From Paraclostridium bifermentans (GTDB taxonomy: Bacteria > Bacillota > Clostridia > Peptostreptococcales > Peptostreptococcaceae), in the NCBI RefSeq assembly GCF_019916025.1, contig NZ_CP079737.1, positions 2,356,001-2,420,000 on the forward strand: a stretch of 64,000 nucleotides of DNA. Direction: 5' to 3'. Within the stretch, counting starts at the first letter, position 1. Each line of letters begins with the position of its first letter. Shown one piece after another: positions 8,758-16,265 of this stretch. The notes beneath the pieces are model-generated. The model saw nothing but the letters and a program-made list of their open reading frames with translations. It did not search any database and was not told the origin of the DNA. A program made the position numbers and the translations under genes.

Positions 8758-8846
8758 ACTATATATCATAAATCATATTTTGTCAACACAATAAACTATA
8801 CTTTTTATATATAGTGTACACATTTTAAAATTTTATAAATTCAAAT

Positions 8847-9719
8847 CTAATTTTTAGTTTTTTTATTATTTAAAAACATGTAATACGATGCTGAAAATAT
8901 TATTATATATCCTATAAAACTATACTTATCCGGAATCACATTAAATACTACTATACTTATAATAGCTGAGAATATTATATTTGAATAATCAAATATAGAT
9001 ATTTCCTTAGCCGGTGCATATTTATATGCAAGTGTTACTCCGAATTGTCCAATACTTGCAAAAACTCCTCCTAAAACTAAGTATACAAATTGTATAATTG
9101 TCATAGATTTGTATGACATAATGGCAAATGGAAATATTGAAACAGTTGAAAATAATGAAAAGAAAAATACAACAGTGTAAAATTTTTCTTTTCCACCAAG
9201 AACTCTTAGGCAAGTATACGCTGCTGCTGCAAATATTGCCCCTAAAATCCCTGCAACATATGGTATTATATCAAAATTCAGAGTAGGTTTTATTATAAAC
9301 AAAGCTCCTATAAATGCTATTATTACTGCTATAGCTTGATTTGACTTAATTTTTTCTTTTAAAAATATAGCTGAAAAAATTATTACAAAAAATGGACTTA
9401 GTTTATTTAACATGTTTGCATCTGATAAAACCAATCTATCAATAGCGTAAAAATTTAGTATTATTCCTAAAGTCCCAAATATAGACCTTAAAATTAATAT
9501 TTTTCTATTTTCTTTACTTCCAAACGCGCTTTCTTTGTATTTTAGTATTAATGAAAATGCAATTATACATGATACTAAATTTCTAAAAAAGGTTTTTTGG
9601 ATACTAGGTAAATCACCCGATAGCTTTATAAAAGCTGACATCATTGCAAACCCAAATGCAGATAAAATTATAAATACAATTCCTTTATTTCTATCACTTA
9701 AATTATTTAATTTTCCCAA
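8847..9719 (-). CDS. EamA/DMT-family membrane transporter
   Basis: A ten-TM drug/metabolite transporter of 290 residues with the two EamA repeats (residues ~12-140 and ~150-285). It starts at TTG 9719 after GGAGGTG and ends with a lysine-rich tail. Substrates in this family range from amino acids to nucleobases and cannot be predicted here. The gene is monocistronic with its own terminator (8657-8696). It is flanked on both sides by near-identical 16-bp GTATAC palindromes, which suggests a dedicated repressor acting by looping. That regulator is not encoded next to it. Confidence 0.88.
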   Translation of the reverse strand: MGKLNNLSDRNKGIVFIILSAFGFAMMSAFIKLSGDLPSIQKTFFRNLVSCIIAFSLILKYKESAFGSKENRKILILRSIFGTLGIILNFYAIDRLVLSDANMLNKLSPFFVIIFSAIFLKEKIKSNQAIAVIIAFIGALFIIKPTLNFDIIPYVAGILGAIFAAAAYTCLRVLGGKEKFYTVVFFFSLFSTVSIFPFAIMSYKSMTIIQFVYLVLGGVFASIGQFGVTLAYKYAPAKEISIFDYSNIIFSAIISIVVFNVIPDKYSFIGYIIIFSASYYMFLNNKKTKN

Positions 9720-9744
9720 ATTTCACACCTCCGTAGCTAAATAT

Positions 9745-9760
9745 ATATTGTATACAGTAT
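9745..9760 (-). promoter_or_regulatory. GTATAC operator in DMT transporter promoter
   Basis: ATATTGTATACAGTAT matches the palindrome at 8742-8757 at 15 of 16 bases. It overlaps a candidate -10 (TATACT on the minus strand) and lies 26 bases before the TTG start. Confidence 0.5.
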
Positions 9761-9781
9761 AACATATAATAAAAGGTGTTT

Positions 9782-10363
9782 TTACAATATCTTCTTAGCT
9801 TCTATTATTCTTTGTATTATCGTTATAAATATAATAGCCGAAAATAAATTTGTAAAAATTACTATATAGTTTGGAACTAGTATCATTAAACTAAACATTA
9901 AAAACCCTTCACTTCTTTCAGCAACTCCAGCTTGATAATAAAAAGATTTCATACCTTTTTTTTCTACTAAAGCTCCTACTGTCAAAAATATAGTCATTGA
10001 AATTATAATACATATAAGTAGCACAATAAAATTAATTCTTGCATTTGAGTACCTCATTGCTAATGATAATATTATAGAAGTTTCAACAATTCTATCAAAA
10101 GTTATATCCATTAATGTTCCAAATAAAGATGTTGTTTTTGTTTTCCTAGCTATAGAACCATCTACAGCGTCTAAGTATCCTGAAATCCAAAGAGTTATAA
10201 CTGCAAGTATATTCATATCTATATATATAAATACACTTGTCAATATTCCTAAAAGCAAAGCTATAACAGTTACATTGTTTGCAGTTAAATTTAGTTTAAT
10301 AAAAAAATTAGCTCCACAATTTATAATTGGATCTACATACTTTCTACCGTGTGTATCTAACAT
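9782..10363 (-). CDS. CDP-alcohol phosphatidyltransferase family protein
   Basis: A 193-residue membrane enzyme carrying the complete family signature, DG-x2-AR-x8-G-x3-D-x3-D, in VDGSIARKTKTTSLFGTLMDITFDR (about residues 67-91). The enzyme transfers a phosphatidyl group from CDP-diacylglycerol to an alcohol. PgsA- and PssA-type members look alike, so the product (phosphatidylglycerol, phosphatidylinositol or another lipid) is undetermined. About five TM helices follow. It is the last gene of a tightly packed set, 8 bases after the TVP38 gene, with AGGTG before its ATG. The clustering suggests a lipid- or membrane-linked function for the set. Confidence 0.88.
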   Translation of the reverse strand: MLDTHGRKYVDPIINCGANFFIKLNLTANNVTVIALLLGILTSVFIYIDMNILAVITLWISGYLDAVDGSIARKTKTTSLFGTLMDITFDRIVETSIILSLAMRYSNARINFIVLLICIIISMTIFLTVGALVEKKGMKSFYYQAGVAERSEGFLMFSLMILVPNYIVIFTNLFSAIIFITIIQRIIEAKKIL

Positions 10364-10371
10364 AATTTCAC

Positions 10372-11028
10372 CTACTTCTTCTGTGTATTTATAAACTTAT
10401 TTTTTAAAACTATTGACGATAAAATTAGCAGTATAAGTGCCATTATTGATAGATAAAAACTATTGCTACCTATATCAACCGATTGAGCCCCAATATTTGT
10501 AAAGACAAGAATACCCGGAATAGTACCTATTATAGTTGCAAATATAAAATCTCTATATTTTATATTTGTAAGACCCGCTCCATAACTAATCACATCAAAC
10601 GGAAACAACGGTATAAGCCTAAGTAATAAAATCACAAAAAAACCTTTTGTGTTTATCATTTCTTCTATATAATCTAATTTTTCTTTCGTAATTTTTTTCA
10701 CAAAATTTCTTCCAAGTTTTCTAGATATATAAAAAGATAAACTCGCCCCTAAAAGGGCTCCTATAAGTGTGTATATATATCCTTTAGTTAATCCAAATAT
10801 AATTCCTCCTCCAATTGCTAAAATTGAATCTGGAAAAAGAGTTAAAGGTACTAATGCAAACATTATAATATATACTAAAGGTGCTAGTTTCCCAAATGAA
10901 GTAACATACTTTTGTATATCATTTGGTCCTATATCCATGTTTAAAATTTTGTATATAACACTTCCAATTACAAAAATTACAATTCCCGATAACAATACTT
11001 TTAAAAATTTACTAAATTTATAATTCAT
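10372..11028 (-). CDS. TVP38/TMEM64 family membrane protein (copy 1)
   Basis: A DedA-superfamily integral membrane protein of 218 residues. Landmarks are LTLFPDSILAIGGGIIFG, GASLSFYISRKLGR and the conserved LLRLIPLFPFDVISYGAGLT, the VTT-domain signature. Members of the superfamily act in lipid scrambling or membrane homeostasis. The start is the ATG at 11028, because GGAGG sits 5 bases upstream. An upstream TTG at 11040 would overlap that ribosome site. The gene is the second of three in a cluster, 16 bases after the Fe-S protein. A paralogue lies at 12235-12918. Confidence 0.9.
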   Translation of the reverse strand: MNYKFSKFLKVLLSGIVIFVIGSVIYKILNMDIGPNDIQKYVTSFGKLAPLVYIIMFALVPLTLFPDSILAIGGGIIFGLTKGYIYTLIGALLGASLSFYISRKLGRNFVKKITKEKLDYIEEMINTKGFFVILLLRLIPLFPFDVISYGAGLTNIKYRDFIFATIIGTIPGILVFTNIGAQSVDIGSNSFYLSIMALILLILSSIVLKNKFINTQKK

Positions 11029-11044
11029 ACCAACCTCCAATTAA

Positions 11045-12154
11045 TTATTTGCATAGTGTAGTTGTTTTATATCTTGTAATCCATTTATTAAGTGTTTTTG
11101 TCTTAGATTGTGTAAATAAATTTTTGTTTATAACTTCTTCATTGAATAGTAAATCTAATATATGGAGTATATTTTTATTTGAATTTAACAATGATTCACA
11201 GCATGATTCACAATAACAAACTATATTTTCACACACAGTCTCATCAGCCCTACTATTCATCTGTTTTAAAGCAAGTTTATAATTTGTTACTCCAACCATA
11301 CCTCCAGCTCCACAACAAACAGTATCTTTTTTATTATTTTTAAACTCAATTATATTTAAACCTAACTCACTTAAGATCCATCTAACACTTTCATGTATTT
11401 GTTTTTCATGTCTTGTAGAACATGAATCATGAATTGCTACCTCTATTCCTTCATACTTATGTTTCAAATTATCAGGAACTCCAATTTCATTTATAACTTC
11501 ATATACAGTCTTTATCTTAACATTTTTACTGTAATTTTTTATAGTGTTGTAGCAATTCGGACATGCAACTATAATCTCTTCTATTCCTTCTTTTTTTATA
11601 TATTTTTCTAAACTAGAATAATATTTTTCAAACTTATCTTCATCTCCCATTGATAATGTTGGTTTCCCACAACATTTCAAGGTCATTCCAATATTGGTAT
11701 AGTATTGTTTTAAGTATTCATATGTTTTCAAAACTATATCTTCACTATAACCACTTAAACTACATCCTGGTAAAAATACAGTTTTATTATTGTTAGTTTT
11801 TAAATTTTTTGAAAATATAGGTGAAAAACTATTCATTTGATGAAACCTAACAACTTTATATCCATCTCTTTTTACTTCTTGTTTATTGTTTAAAACTGCA
11901 TATTTTCGTATTTTATAAAATGTAGATTTTAGGTCTATCCCTTTGGGACACTTACTCGTACATAATCCACAAAGCATGCATGAGTATGCAACTTTTCTTA
12001 TATCTATACTACCCGTTAAAATCCTATTCATTAAATCCTTTGGTGAGTTCTCAAACTCTTTCATCATAGGGCAATTATAAAAACATAGCTTACAATTTAT
12101 ACATTTATTTTCATCATCTTTAACTTTATTTTTTAAATTTTCATTTAGCTCCAT
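11045..12154 (-). CDS. (Fe-S)-binding protein with two CCG domains
   Basis: A 369-residue redox protein. The N-terminus has two 4Fe-4S ferredoxin motifs: CINCKLCFYNCP (~19-30) and CMLCGLCTSKCP (~60-71). Two cysteine-rich CCG domains (PF02754) follow, with CCGKPTLSMGD (~162) and CCGAGGMVGV (~284), plus CPNCYN and CYCESCCES. This is the architecture of GlpC, LldE and HdrD-type subunits that pass electrons to membrane carriers or thiols. No flavin partner or dehydrogenase is adjacent. It sits instead with TVP38 and phosphatidyltransferase genes. The ATG at 12154 follows AGGTGAGG. Confidence 0.88.
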   Translation of the reverse strand: MELNENLKNKVKDDENKCINCKLCFYNCPMMKEFENSPKDLMNRILTGSIDIRKVAYSCMLCGLCTSKCPKGIDLKSTFYKIRKYAVLNNKQEVKRDGYKVVRFHQMNSFSPIFSKNLKTNNNKTVFLPGCSLSGYSEDIVLKTYEYLKQYYTNIGMTLKCCGKPTLSMGDEDKFEKYYSSLEKYIKKEGIEEIIVACPNCYNTIKNYSKNVKIKTVYEVINEIGVPDNLKHKYEGIEVAIHDSCSTRHEKQIHESVRWILSELGLNIIEFKNNKKDTVCCGAGGMVGVTNYKLALKQMNSRADETVCENIVCYCESCCESLLNSNKNILHILDLLFNEEVINKNLFTQSKTKTLNKWITRYKTTTLCK

Positions 12155-12182
12155 TCATCCTCACCTCTCATATATACAAAAT

Positions 12183-12222
12183 GAAATATCCCAAAATTTG
12201 ATTAACAAATTTGGGATATTTC
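12183..12222 (-). terminator. Hairpin between the two halves of the TVP38 cluster
   Basis: GAAATATCCCAAAATTTG pairs with its near-perfect complement (one bulge) around ATTAA. Only a modest T-tract follows on the minus strand, so partial read-through into the Fe-S gene is possible. Confidence 0.65.
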
Positions 12223-12234
12223 TTATACTAAATA

Positions 12235-12918
12235 TTAACTAACTTTATTTTTATCATTATATATTTTCTTTAGTACATATATCAAAACACTTATAGCACT
12301 AAGTGTAAGAATTCCCATCATCATTAATTTAGCCCCACCAGTAAGCATATCACCAACATACGAATATATTATAGTCGCTGGAAGCTGACCAATTCCAGTA
12401 GCTATAAAAAATGATACAAAGCTCATAGATGTTAATCCTGCCGCATAACTAACTAAATCAAATGACATAAATGGAAGTAATCTTGCTATTAATATTGTAT
12501 GTTTTCCATATTTATTAAAAAATTCATCCACACTATCAATTGCAAACTTACTTGTAAGTTTTCCTACTGTATCTCTTCCTAAAAATCGTGCTATATAAAA
12601 GCATAGTGCTGCCCCTGCCATCGCACTAGTCCAAGAAAGAAGTGCCCCTTTTACCCATCCGAATAATGCTGCATTTGCAAATGTTATTAAAAATGCAGGC
12701 AATGGAGCGGCTACGGACTGAAGTATCATTAAAATAAATGATATAATTGGCGCCCAGATTCCAAATGATAAAATATACTGTTTTAAGCTTTCTAAATTTA
12801 ACATACTTAAATAAAATATCATTTGATTTATAAATCTATTAACAGGTCCTATAAATAAGTATATACCTATAATCAAAAGTAAAACTCCTATTTTTACAAC
12901 TAAAGATTTTTTCCTCAT
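12235..12918 (-). CDS. TVP38/TMEM64 family membrane protein (copy 2)
   Basis: A 227-residue DedA-superfamily membrane protein, paralogous to the protein at 10372-11028. It carries QSVAAPLPAFLITFANAALFGW, GAALCFYIARFLGRDTVG and the signature RLLPFMSFDLVSYAAGLTSMSF. Five to six TM helices are visible. The start is an ATG with AAGAGG upstream. It follows the rhodanese lipoprotein gene by 10 bases, so the two are cotranscribed, and a hairpin lies after it. TVP38 with rhodanese recurs as a gene pairing in bacteria, but its meaning is not established. Confidence 0.9.
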   Translation of the reverse strand: MRKKSLVVKIGVLLLIIGIYLFIGPVNRFINQMIFYLSMLNLESLKQYILSFGIWAPIISFILMILQSVAAPLPAFLITFANAALFGWVKGALLSWTSAMAGAALCFYIARFLGRDTVGKLTSKFAIDSVDEFFNKYGKHTILIARLLPFMSFDLVSYAAGLTSMSFVSFFIATGIGQLPATIIYSYVGDMLTGGAKLMMMGILTLSAISVLIYVLKKIYNDKNKVS

Positions 12919-12928
12919 ATTTTACCTC

Positions 12929-13900
12929 TTATTTCTCAACAGGATTAGTTTTATCTCCTGCCCACTCATAGTAAGATGCATCATAGTTTTTAACATTATC
13001 ATACCCTATTGACTTTAATATTAATGCCATATGTCCTGATCTAATTCCAGATGTACAATAAGTAACTATTTCATCATCTTTATTTATACCTGCATCTTTG
13101 AATAGCTTTTCTAAATCTGCTTTAGATTTTATAGTCCCATCTTCATTATACACTTCATTAAATGGTATATTTATAGATTTAGGTATATGTCCACCTCTAG
13201 CTTCTCCAAACTTAGTAGCACCATCATACTCATCTTTTTCTCTTGTATCTATTATTTTAACATCATTCATTTTTTCTTTTAACGTCTTTGTATCTATATT
13301 TATATCATTTTTAAGTTCTTTTATAACATACTCTGATTTCTTAGGATCTACTTTTTCTTTAGATATTTCTTCTCCGTTAGATTTCCAAAGGTCCATTCCT
13401 CCGTTTAACATTCTAACATCTACTCCACTTTCTTTGAACATCCAAGCTAGTCGTCCGTCTTCACCCCATCCATTTTTCTGAGCATAAACAATAACTTTTT
13501 TATCTTTATCGATTCCAAGGTCTGAATATATCTTAGATAATTGTTCTTTATCTAAAAGAGTTCCCCAATCCTTGTCTCCTGCTTTGCCTTCCATTTTGCA
13601 AAAACTTTGCCAAGCTACATTTATAGCTCCTGGTATATGACCTTTATTATAGTCATCTTCACTTCTAGCGTCTATTATCAATATATCTTTATTCTTTAAA
13701 TTTTTATTTAACCAGTCTACACTTGTGAAATATTCATTATTTTCATATGTATAATCCTCTTTTGTTGTTTTTACACTTTGTTCCTTATTTGTAGTGTTAG
13801 TGTTTTGTTCATTTTTTTTATCAGCACAACCTACTACTAACCCGCTAGTTATTAATAATGAACTAACTATTAATATTGCTTTTTTACTTCTAATATTCAT
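12929..13900 (-). CDS. Rhodanese-domain lipoprotein (tandem domains)
   Basis: A 323-residue exported sulfurtransferase-like lipoprotein. A signal peptide ends in the lipobox LVVGC (Cys25). Two rhodanese domains follow, each opening with IDARSEDDY- or IDTREKDEY-type motifs. The first domain has YAQKNGW where the active-site loop should be, with no cysteine. The second has YCTSGIRSG with the catalytic cysteine. This inactive-plus-active arrangement is the classic thiosulfate/3-mercaptopyruvate sulfurtransferase layout. The protein should act on the outer face of the membrane. It heads the transcript leading to the TVP38 gene. Confidence 0.9.
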   Translation of the reverse strand: MNIRSKKAILIVSSLLITSGLVVGCADKKNEQNTNTTNKEQSVKTTKEDYTYENNEYFTSVDWLNKNLKNKDILIIDARSEDDYNKGHIPGAINVAWQSFCKMEGKAGDKDWGTLLDKEQLSKIYSDLGIDKDKKVIVYAQKNGWGEDGRLAWMFKESGVDVRMLNGGMDLWKSNGEEISKEKVDPKKSEYVIKELKNDINIDTKTLKEKMNDVKIIDTREKDEYDGATKFGEARGGHIPKSINIPFNEVYNEDGTIKSKADLEKLFKDAGINKDDEIVTYCTSGIRSGHMALILKSIGYDNVKNYDASYYEWAGDKTNPVEK

Positions 13901-14057
13901 ATGAATCCTCCCAAATAATTTTCAAGAATTTTTTGTCACTTTTTGTATTACATCTTGGATTATATCATAATACATATTACATCAATTATAGAAAAAATCT
14001 ATATATTCATTGTTTTATATAGTTTTAATCTATTTAACTTGCTAAATCTGAAGTTTA

Positions 14058-14108
14058 AATAGCAATAAAAAAGATCAGATTCAAATCTGATCTTTTTTAT
14101 TGCTATTT
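14058..14108. terminator. Bidirectional-looking terminator after the 54-residue protein gene
   Basis: A ~24-bp stem (AAATAGCAATAAAAAAGATC continuing into AGATT) with loop CAA. The stop codon of the small gene (14103-14105) lies inside the stem. Confidence 0.85.
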
Positions 14109-14267
14109 AAACATTTTTTTACTAGCTTTTTTCATATCTTTTGCAACTTTTTCTCCTGCATGTTCTACTGAGTTTGAAAAAGATTGTATACCTTTTGACA
14201 TATCATGGCCTAGTTCTTCCATTTTATGTCCCATTTCTTTAAACATTTTATTTTTCTTAGCCATCAT
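14103..14267 (-). CDS. Small lysine-rich helical protein (54 residues)
   Basis: The ORF starts MMAKKNKMFKEMGHKMEELG and ends KKASKKMFK. A GAGGTG ribosome site precedes the ATG pair at 14267/14264. The protein is highly charged, with no TM segment, and is predicted to form one or two amphipathic helices with methionine- and histidine-rich spacing. I do not recognise a family; YtxH-like or phasin-like small helical proteins look similar. It is monocistronic with a strong terminator that includes its stop codon. Confidence 0.72.
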   Translation of the reverse strand: MMAKKNKMFKEMGHKMEELGHDMSKGIQSFSNSVEHAGEKVAKDMKKASKKMFK

Positions 14268-14349
14268 TTTCACCTCTTTATCATTTTATAAATTATTTTG
14301 CTCACAATTTATATTTCTATTCTTCCTAAAGAGGCAAGGCTTTAAATAT

Positions 14350-15642
14350 CTATATTAAAAATTTAAGTATAAATACAAATCCTATAATTACTGTAGTTAT
14401 GCTTATTTCTTTAGCTCTACCAGAGAATAATTTTAATATTATATAAGATATAACACCAAATACTATACCATCAGCTATAGAGTATGATAAAGGCATCATT
14501 ATTATAGTTAAAAATGCTGGAATAGCTTCTGTAAAATCTTCTAAATTTATTTCTTTTATAGGCTCTATCATAAATAGTCCAACTAATACTAGTGCCGATG
14601 CTGTAACAGCTGGAGTTATTATAGAAAATAAAGGTGCAAAGAATAATGCTAAAAAGAACATAACTGCAGTTGATACAGCTGTAAGACCTGTTCTTCCACC
14701 CTCTGCAACTCCTGATGCACTTTCAACAAAAGTACTTACTGTACTTGTCCCTAAACAAGCTCCTATAGTAGTTCCTACTGCATCTGCAAATAATGCTTTT
14801 TTAACGTTTGGTACTTTACCATTTTCATCTAACATTTTAGCTTTTGTAGCAACTCCTACTAAAGTCCCTATAGTATCAAACATATCCATAAATAATAGTG
14901 TAAATAACACTATAACCATATCTAAAGAGAATATGTTATGCCACTCAAAGCTAAGTACAGTTGATGAAATTGAAGGAGGCATGCTCATTACTTTTGTTGG
15001 TATATCTATAACACCCATAGGTATTCCAATTATAGTTGTAACTATCATTCCTATAAATAATGCACCTTTTATGTTTTTAGCTAATAATACAGCTGTTATT
15101 AATATACCTATTAAAGCTAATAATCCAGTTCCTGAAACTATATTTCCAAGAGCTAATATAGTTCCTCCACCTTCAGGGTGAACTATAACTCCAGCTCCTT
15201 CTAATCCTATTAGTGAAATTAATAGTCCTATACCTACCGAAATAGCTTTCTTTATATTATTTGGAATAGAATCAACAATAGCTTCACGCACATTAAATAA
15301 TGTTAACATTATGAATATAAGTCCTTCTAAGAATACTGCTGTTAATGCAAATTGATATGAATATCCCATTCCTATTACTATCGTATATGCAAAAAATGCA
15401 TTTAATCCCATACCTGGGGCTAAAGCAAATGGTAATTTCGCATATAATCCCATCATAAGAGTAGCTATAACTGCAGATAAAGCTGTAGCTGTAAATACCG
15501 CTCCATAGTCCATTCCTGCTGCAGATAGTATACTAGGATTTACTATTAATATGTACGCCATTGTCATAAAAGTAGTAATACCTGCTAAAATTTCTGTTTT
15601 TATCGTAGTATTATTTTCTTTAAGTTTAAAATACTTCTCCAT
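14350..15642 (-). CDS. NCS2/AzgA-type purine permease
   Basis: A 430-residue transporter of the hypoxanthine/guanine/adenine permease family. The N-terminus MEKYFKLKENNTTIKTEILA is typical of AzgA/PbuG proteins, followed by GITTFMTMAYILIVNPSIL, ALAPGMGLNAFFAYT and STVSTFVESASGVAEGGRTG. About 13 TM helices. It should import purine bases by proton symport. No purine riboswitch was found in the 225 bases upstream, unlike many pbuG genes. It is followed by the small 54-residue gene on the same strand. Substrate preference among purines is not resolved. Confidence 0.93.
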   Translation of the reverse strand: MEKYFKLKENNTTIKTEILAGITTFMTMAYILIVNPSILSAAGMDYGAVFTATALSAVIATLMMGLYAKLPFALAPGMGLNAFFAYTIVIGMGYSYQFALTAVFLEGLIFIMLTLFNVREAIVDSIPNNIKKAISVGIGLLISLIGLEGAGVIVHPEGGGTILALGNIVSGTGLLALIGILITAVLLAKNIKGALFIGMIVTTIIGIPMGVIDIPTKVMSMPPSISSTVLSFEWHNIFSLDMVIVLFTLLFMDMFDTIGTLVGVATKAKMLDENGKVPNVKKALFADAVGTTIGACLGTSTVSTFVESASGVAEGGRTGLTAVSTAVMFFLALFFAPLFSIITPAVTASALVLVGLFMIEPIKEINLEDFTEAIPAFLTIIMMPLSYSIADGIVFGVISYIILKLFSGRAKEISITTVIIGFVFILKFLI

Positions 15643-15867
15643 TTACGTCCTCACTCTTTCTGTCGAATTTTGTTTTTTCACAGAACTCTATCATATCATA
15701 TTTTAAATTTTTATGCACATTTTTTCGAATATTTTTTTGTTTTTGTATATTTATGTATGTGTTTTTATTTTATACTTTGTATTATTATGTAATTGAAAAT
15801 GTTTTTATATTCATCTATAATTAAATATTGAACTTAATTTTTTAATGTTATGGGAGGAAATTGTAAA
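15643..15867. other. Divergent intergenic region (purine permease / ridA)
   Basis: AT-rich sequence carrying the divergent promoters. I looked for a purine riboswitch on the minus strand (GTTTCTACC-type core) and did not find one. Confidence 0.5.
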
Positions 15868-16212
15868 ATGGAAATAAAAAGATATGAAGGCACTGGTAGA
15901 ATGAGTAGGGCAGTTGTACATAACAACACAATATATTTATGTGGTCAAACACATGGAGAAGGTGATGTTAAGGAACAAACTAAGATGGTATTACAAAAAG
16001 TAGAAGATTTACTAAATAAATATGATTCTGATAAAGATCATATATTATCTGTAACTATATATTTAAGAGATATGGAAGACTTTGCTGATATGAACTCTGT
16101 TTGGGATGCTTGGGTAAACGAGGGTTCTGAGCCTGCTAGAGCTTGTGTTGAAGCTAGATTAGCTAGAGAAGCTTTATTAGTCGAGATGTCTGTTACTGCA
16201 GCAGTTAAATAA
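15868..16212 (+). CDS. RidA/YjgF family protein
   Basis: A 114-residue member of the RidA family. Archetypes hydrolyse reactive enamine/imine intermediates from PLP enzymes. It has AVVHNNTIYLCGQT, VTIYLRDMEDFADMNSVWDAW and the conserved ARACVEARLA with the Arg that binds the carboxylate in true RidA proteins. It forms trimers in the family. The start is the ATG at 15868, 11 bases after GGGAGG; the ATG at 15850 overlaps that site. Monocistronic, with a downstream terminator shared with the convergent gene. It may be a YjgF paralogue with another role. Confidence 0.9.
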   Translation: MEIKRYEGTGRMSRAVVHNNTIYLCGQTHGEGDVKEQTKMVLQKVEDLLNKYDSDKDHILSVTIYLRDMEDFADMNSVWDAWVNEGSEPARACVEARLAREALLVEMSVTAAVK

Positions 16213-16220
16213 TTAAGAGT

Positions 16221-16263
16221 AAAAGCTATAAAACACAAATTTATTTGTATTTTATAGCTTTAA
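16221..16263. terminator. Terminator between ridA and the convergent gene
   Basis: AAAGCTATAAAA pairs with TTTTATAGCTTT, with a further CAAAT/ATTTG-type inner stem, flanked by A and T runs. Confidence 0.8.
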
Positions 16264-16265
16264 AA

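Larger units (their letters stand above)
8471..8846. other. Intergenic region: SOS promoter, terminator and a palindrome
   Basis: The region holds, left to right, the LexA-controlled promoter (8550-8603), the terminator of the DMT gene (8657-8696), and a 16-bp perfect palindrome (8742-8757) related to the site upstream of the DMT gene. The short plus-strand ORF at 8403-8606 has no ribosome site and is not credited. Confidence 0.7.

Noticed and set aside
15643-15867. Purine riboswitch upstream of the NCS2 permease
   Set aside because: No GTTTCTACC-type core, L2 or L3 elements were found.
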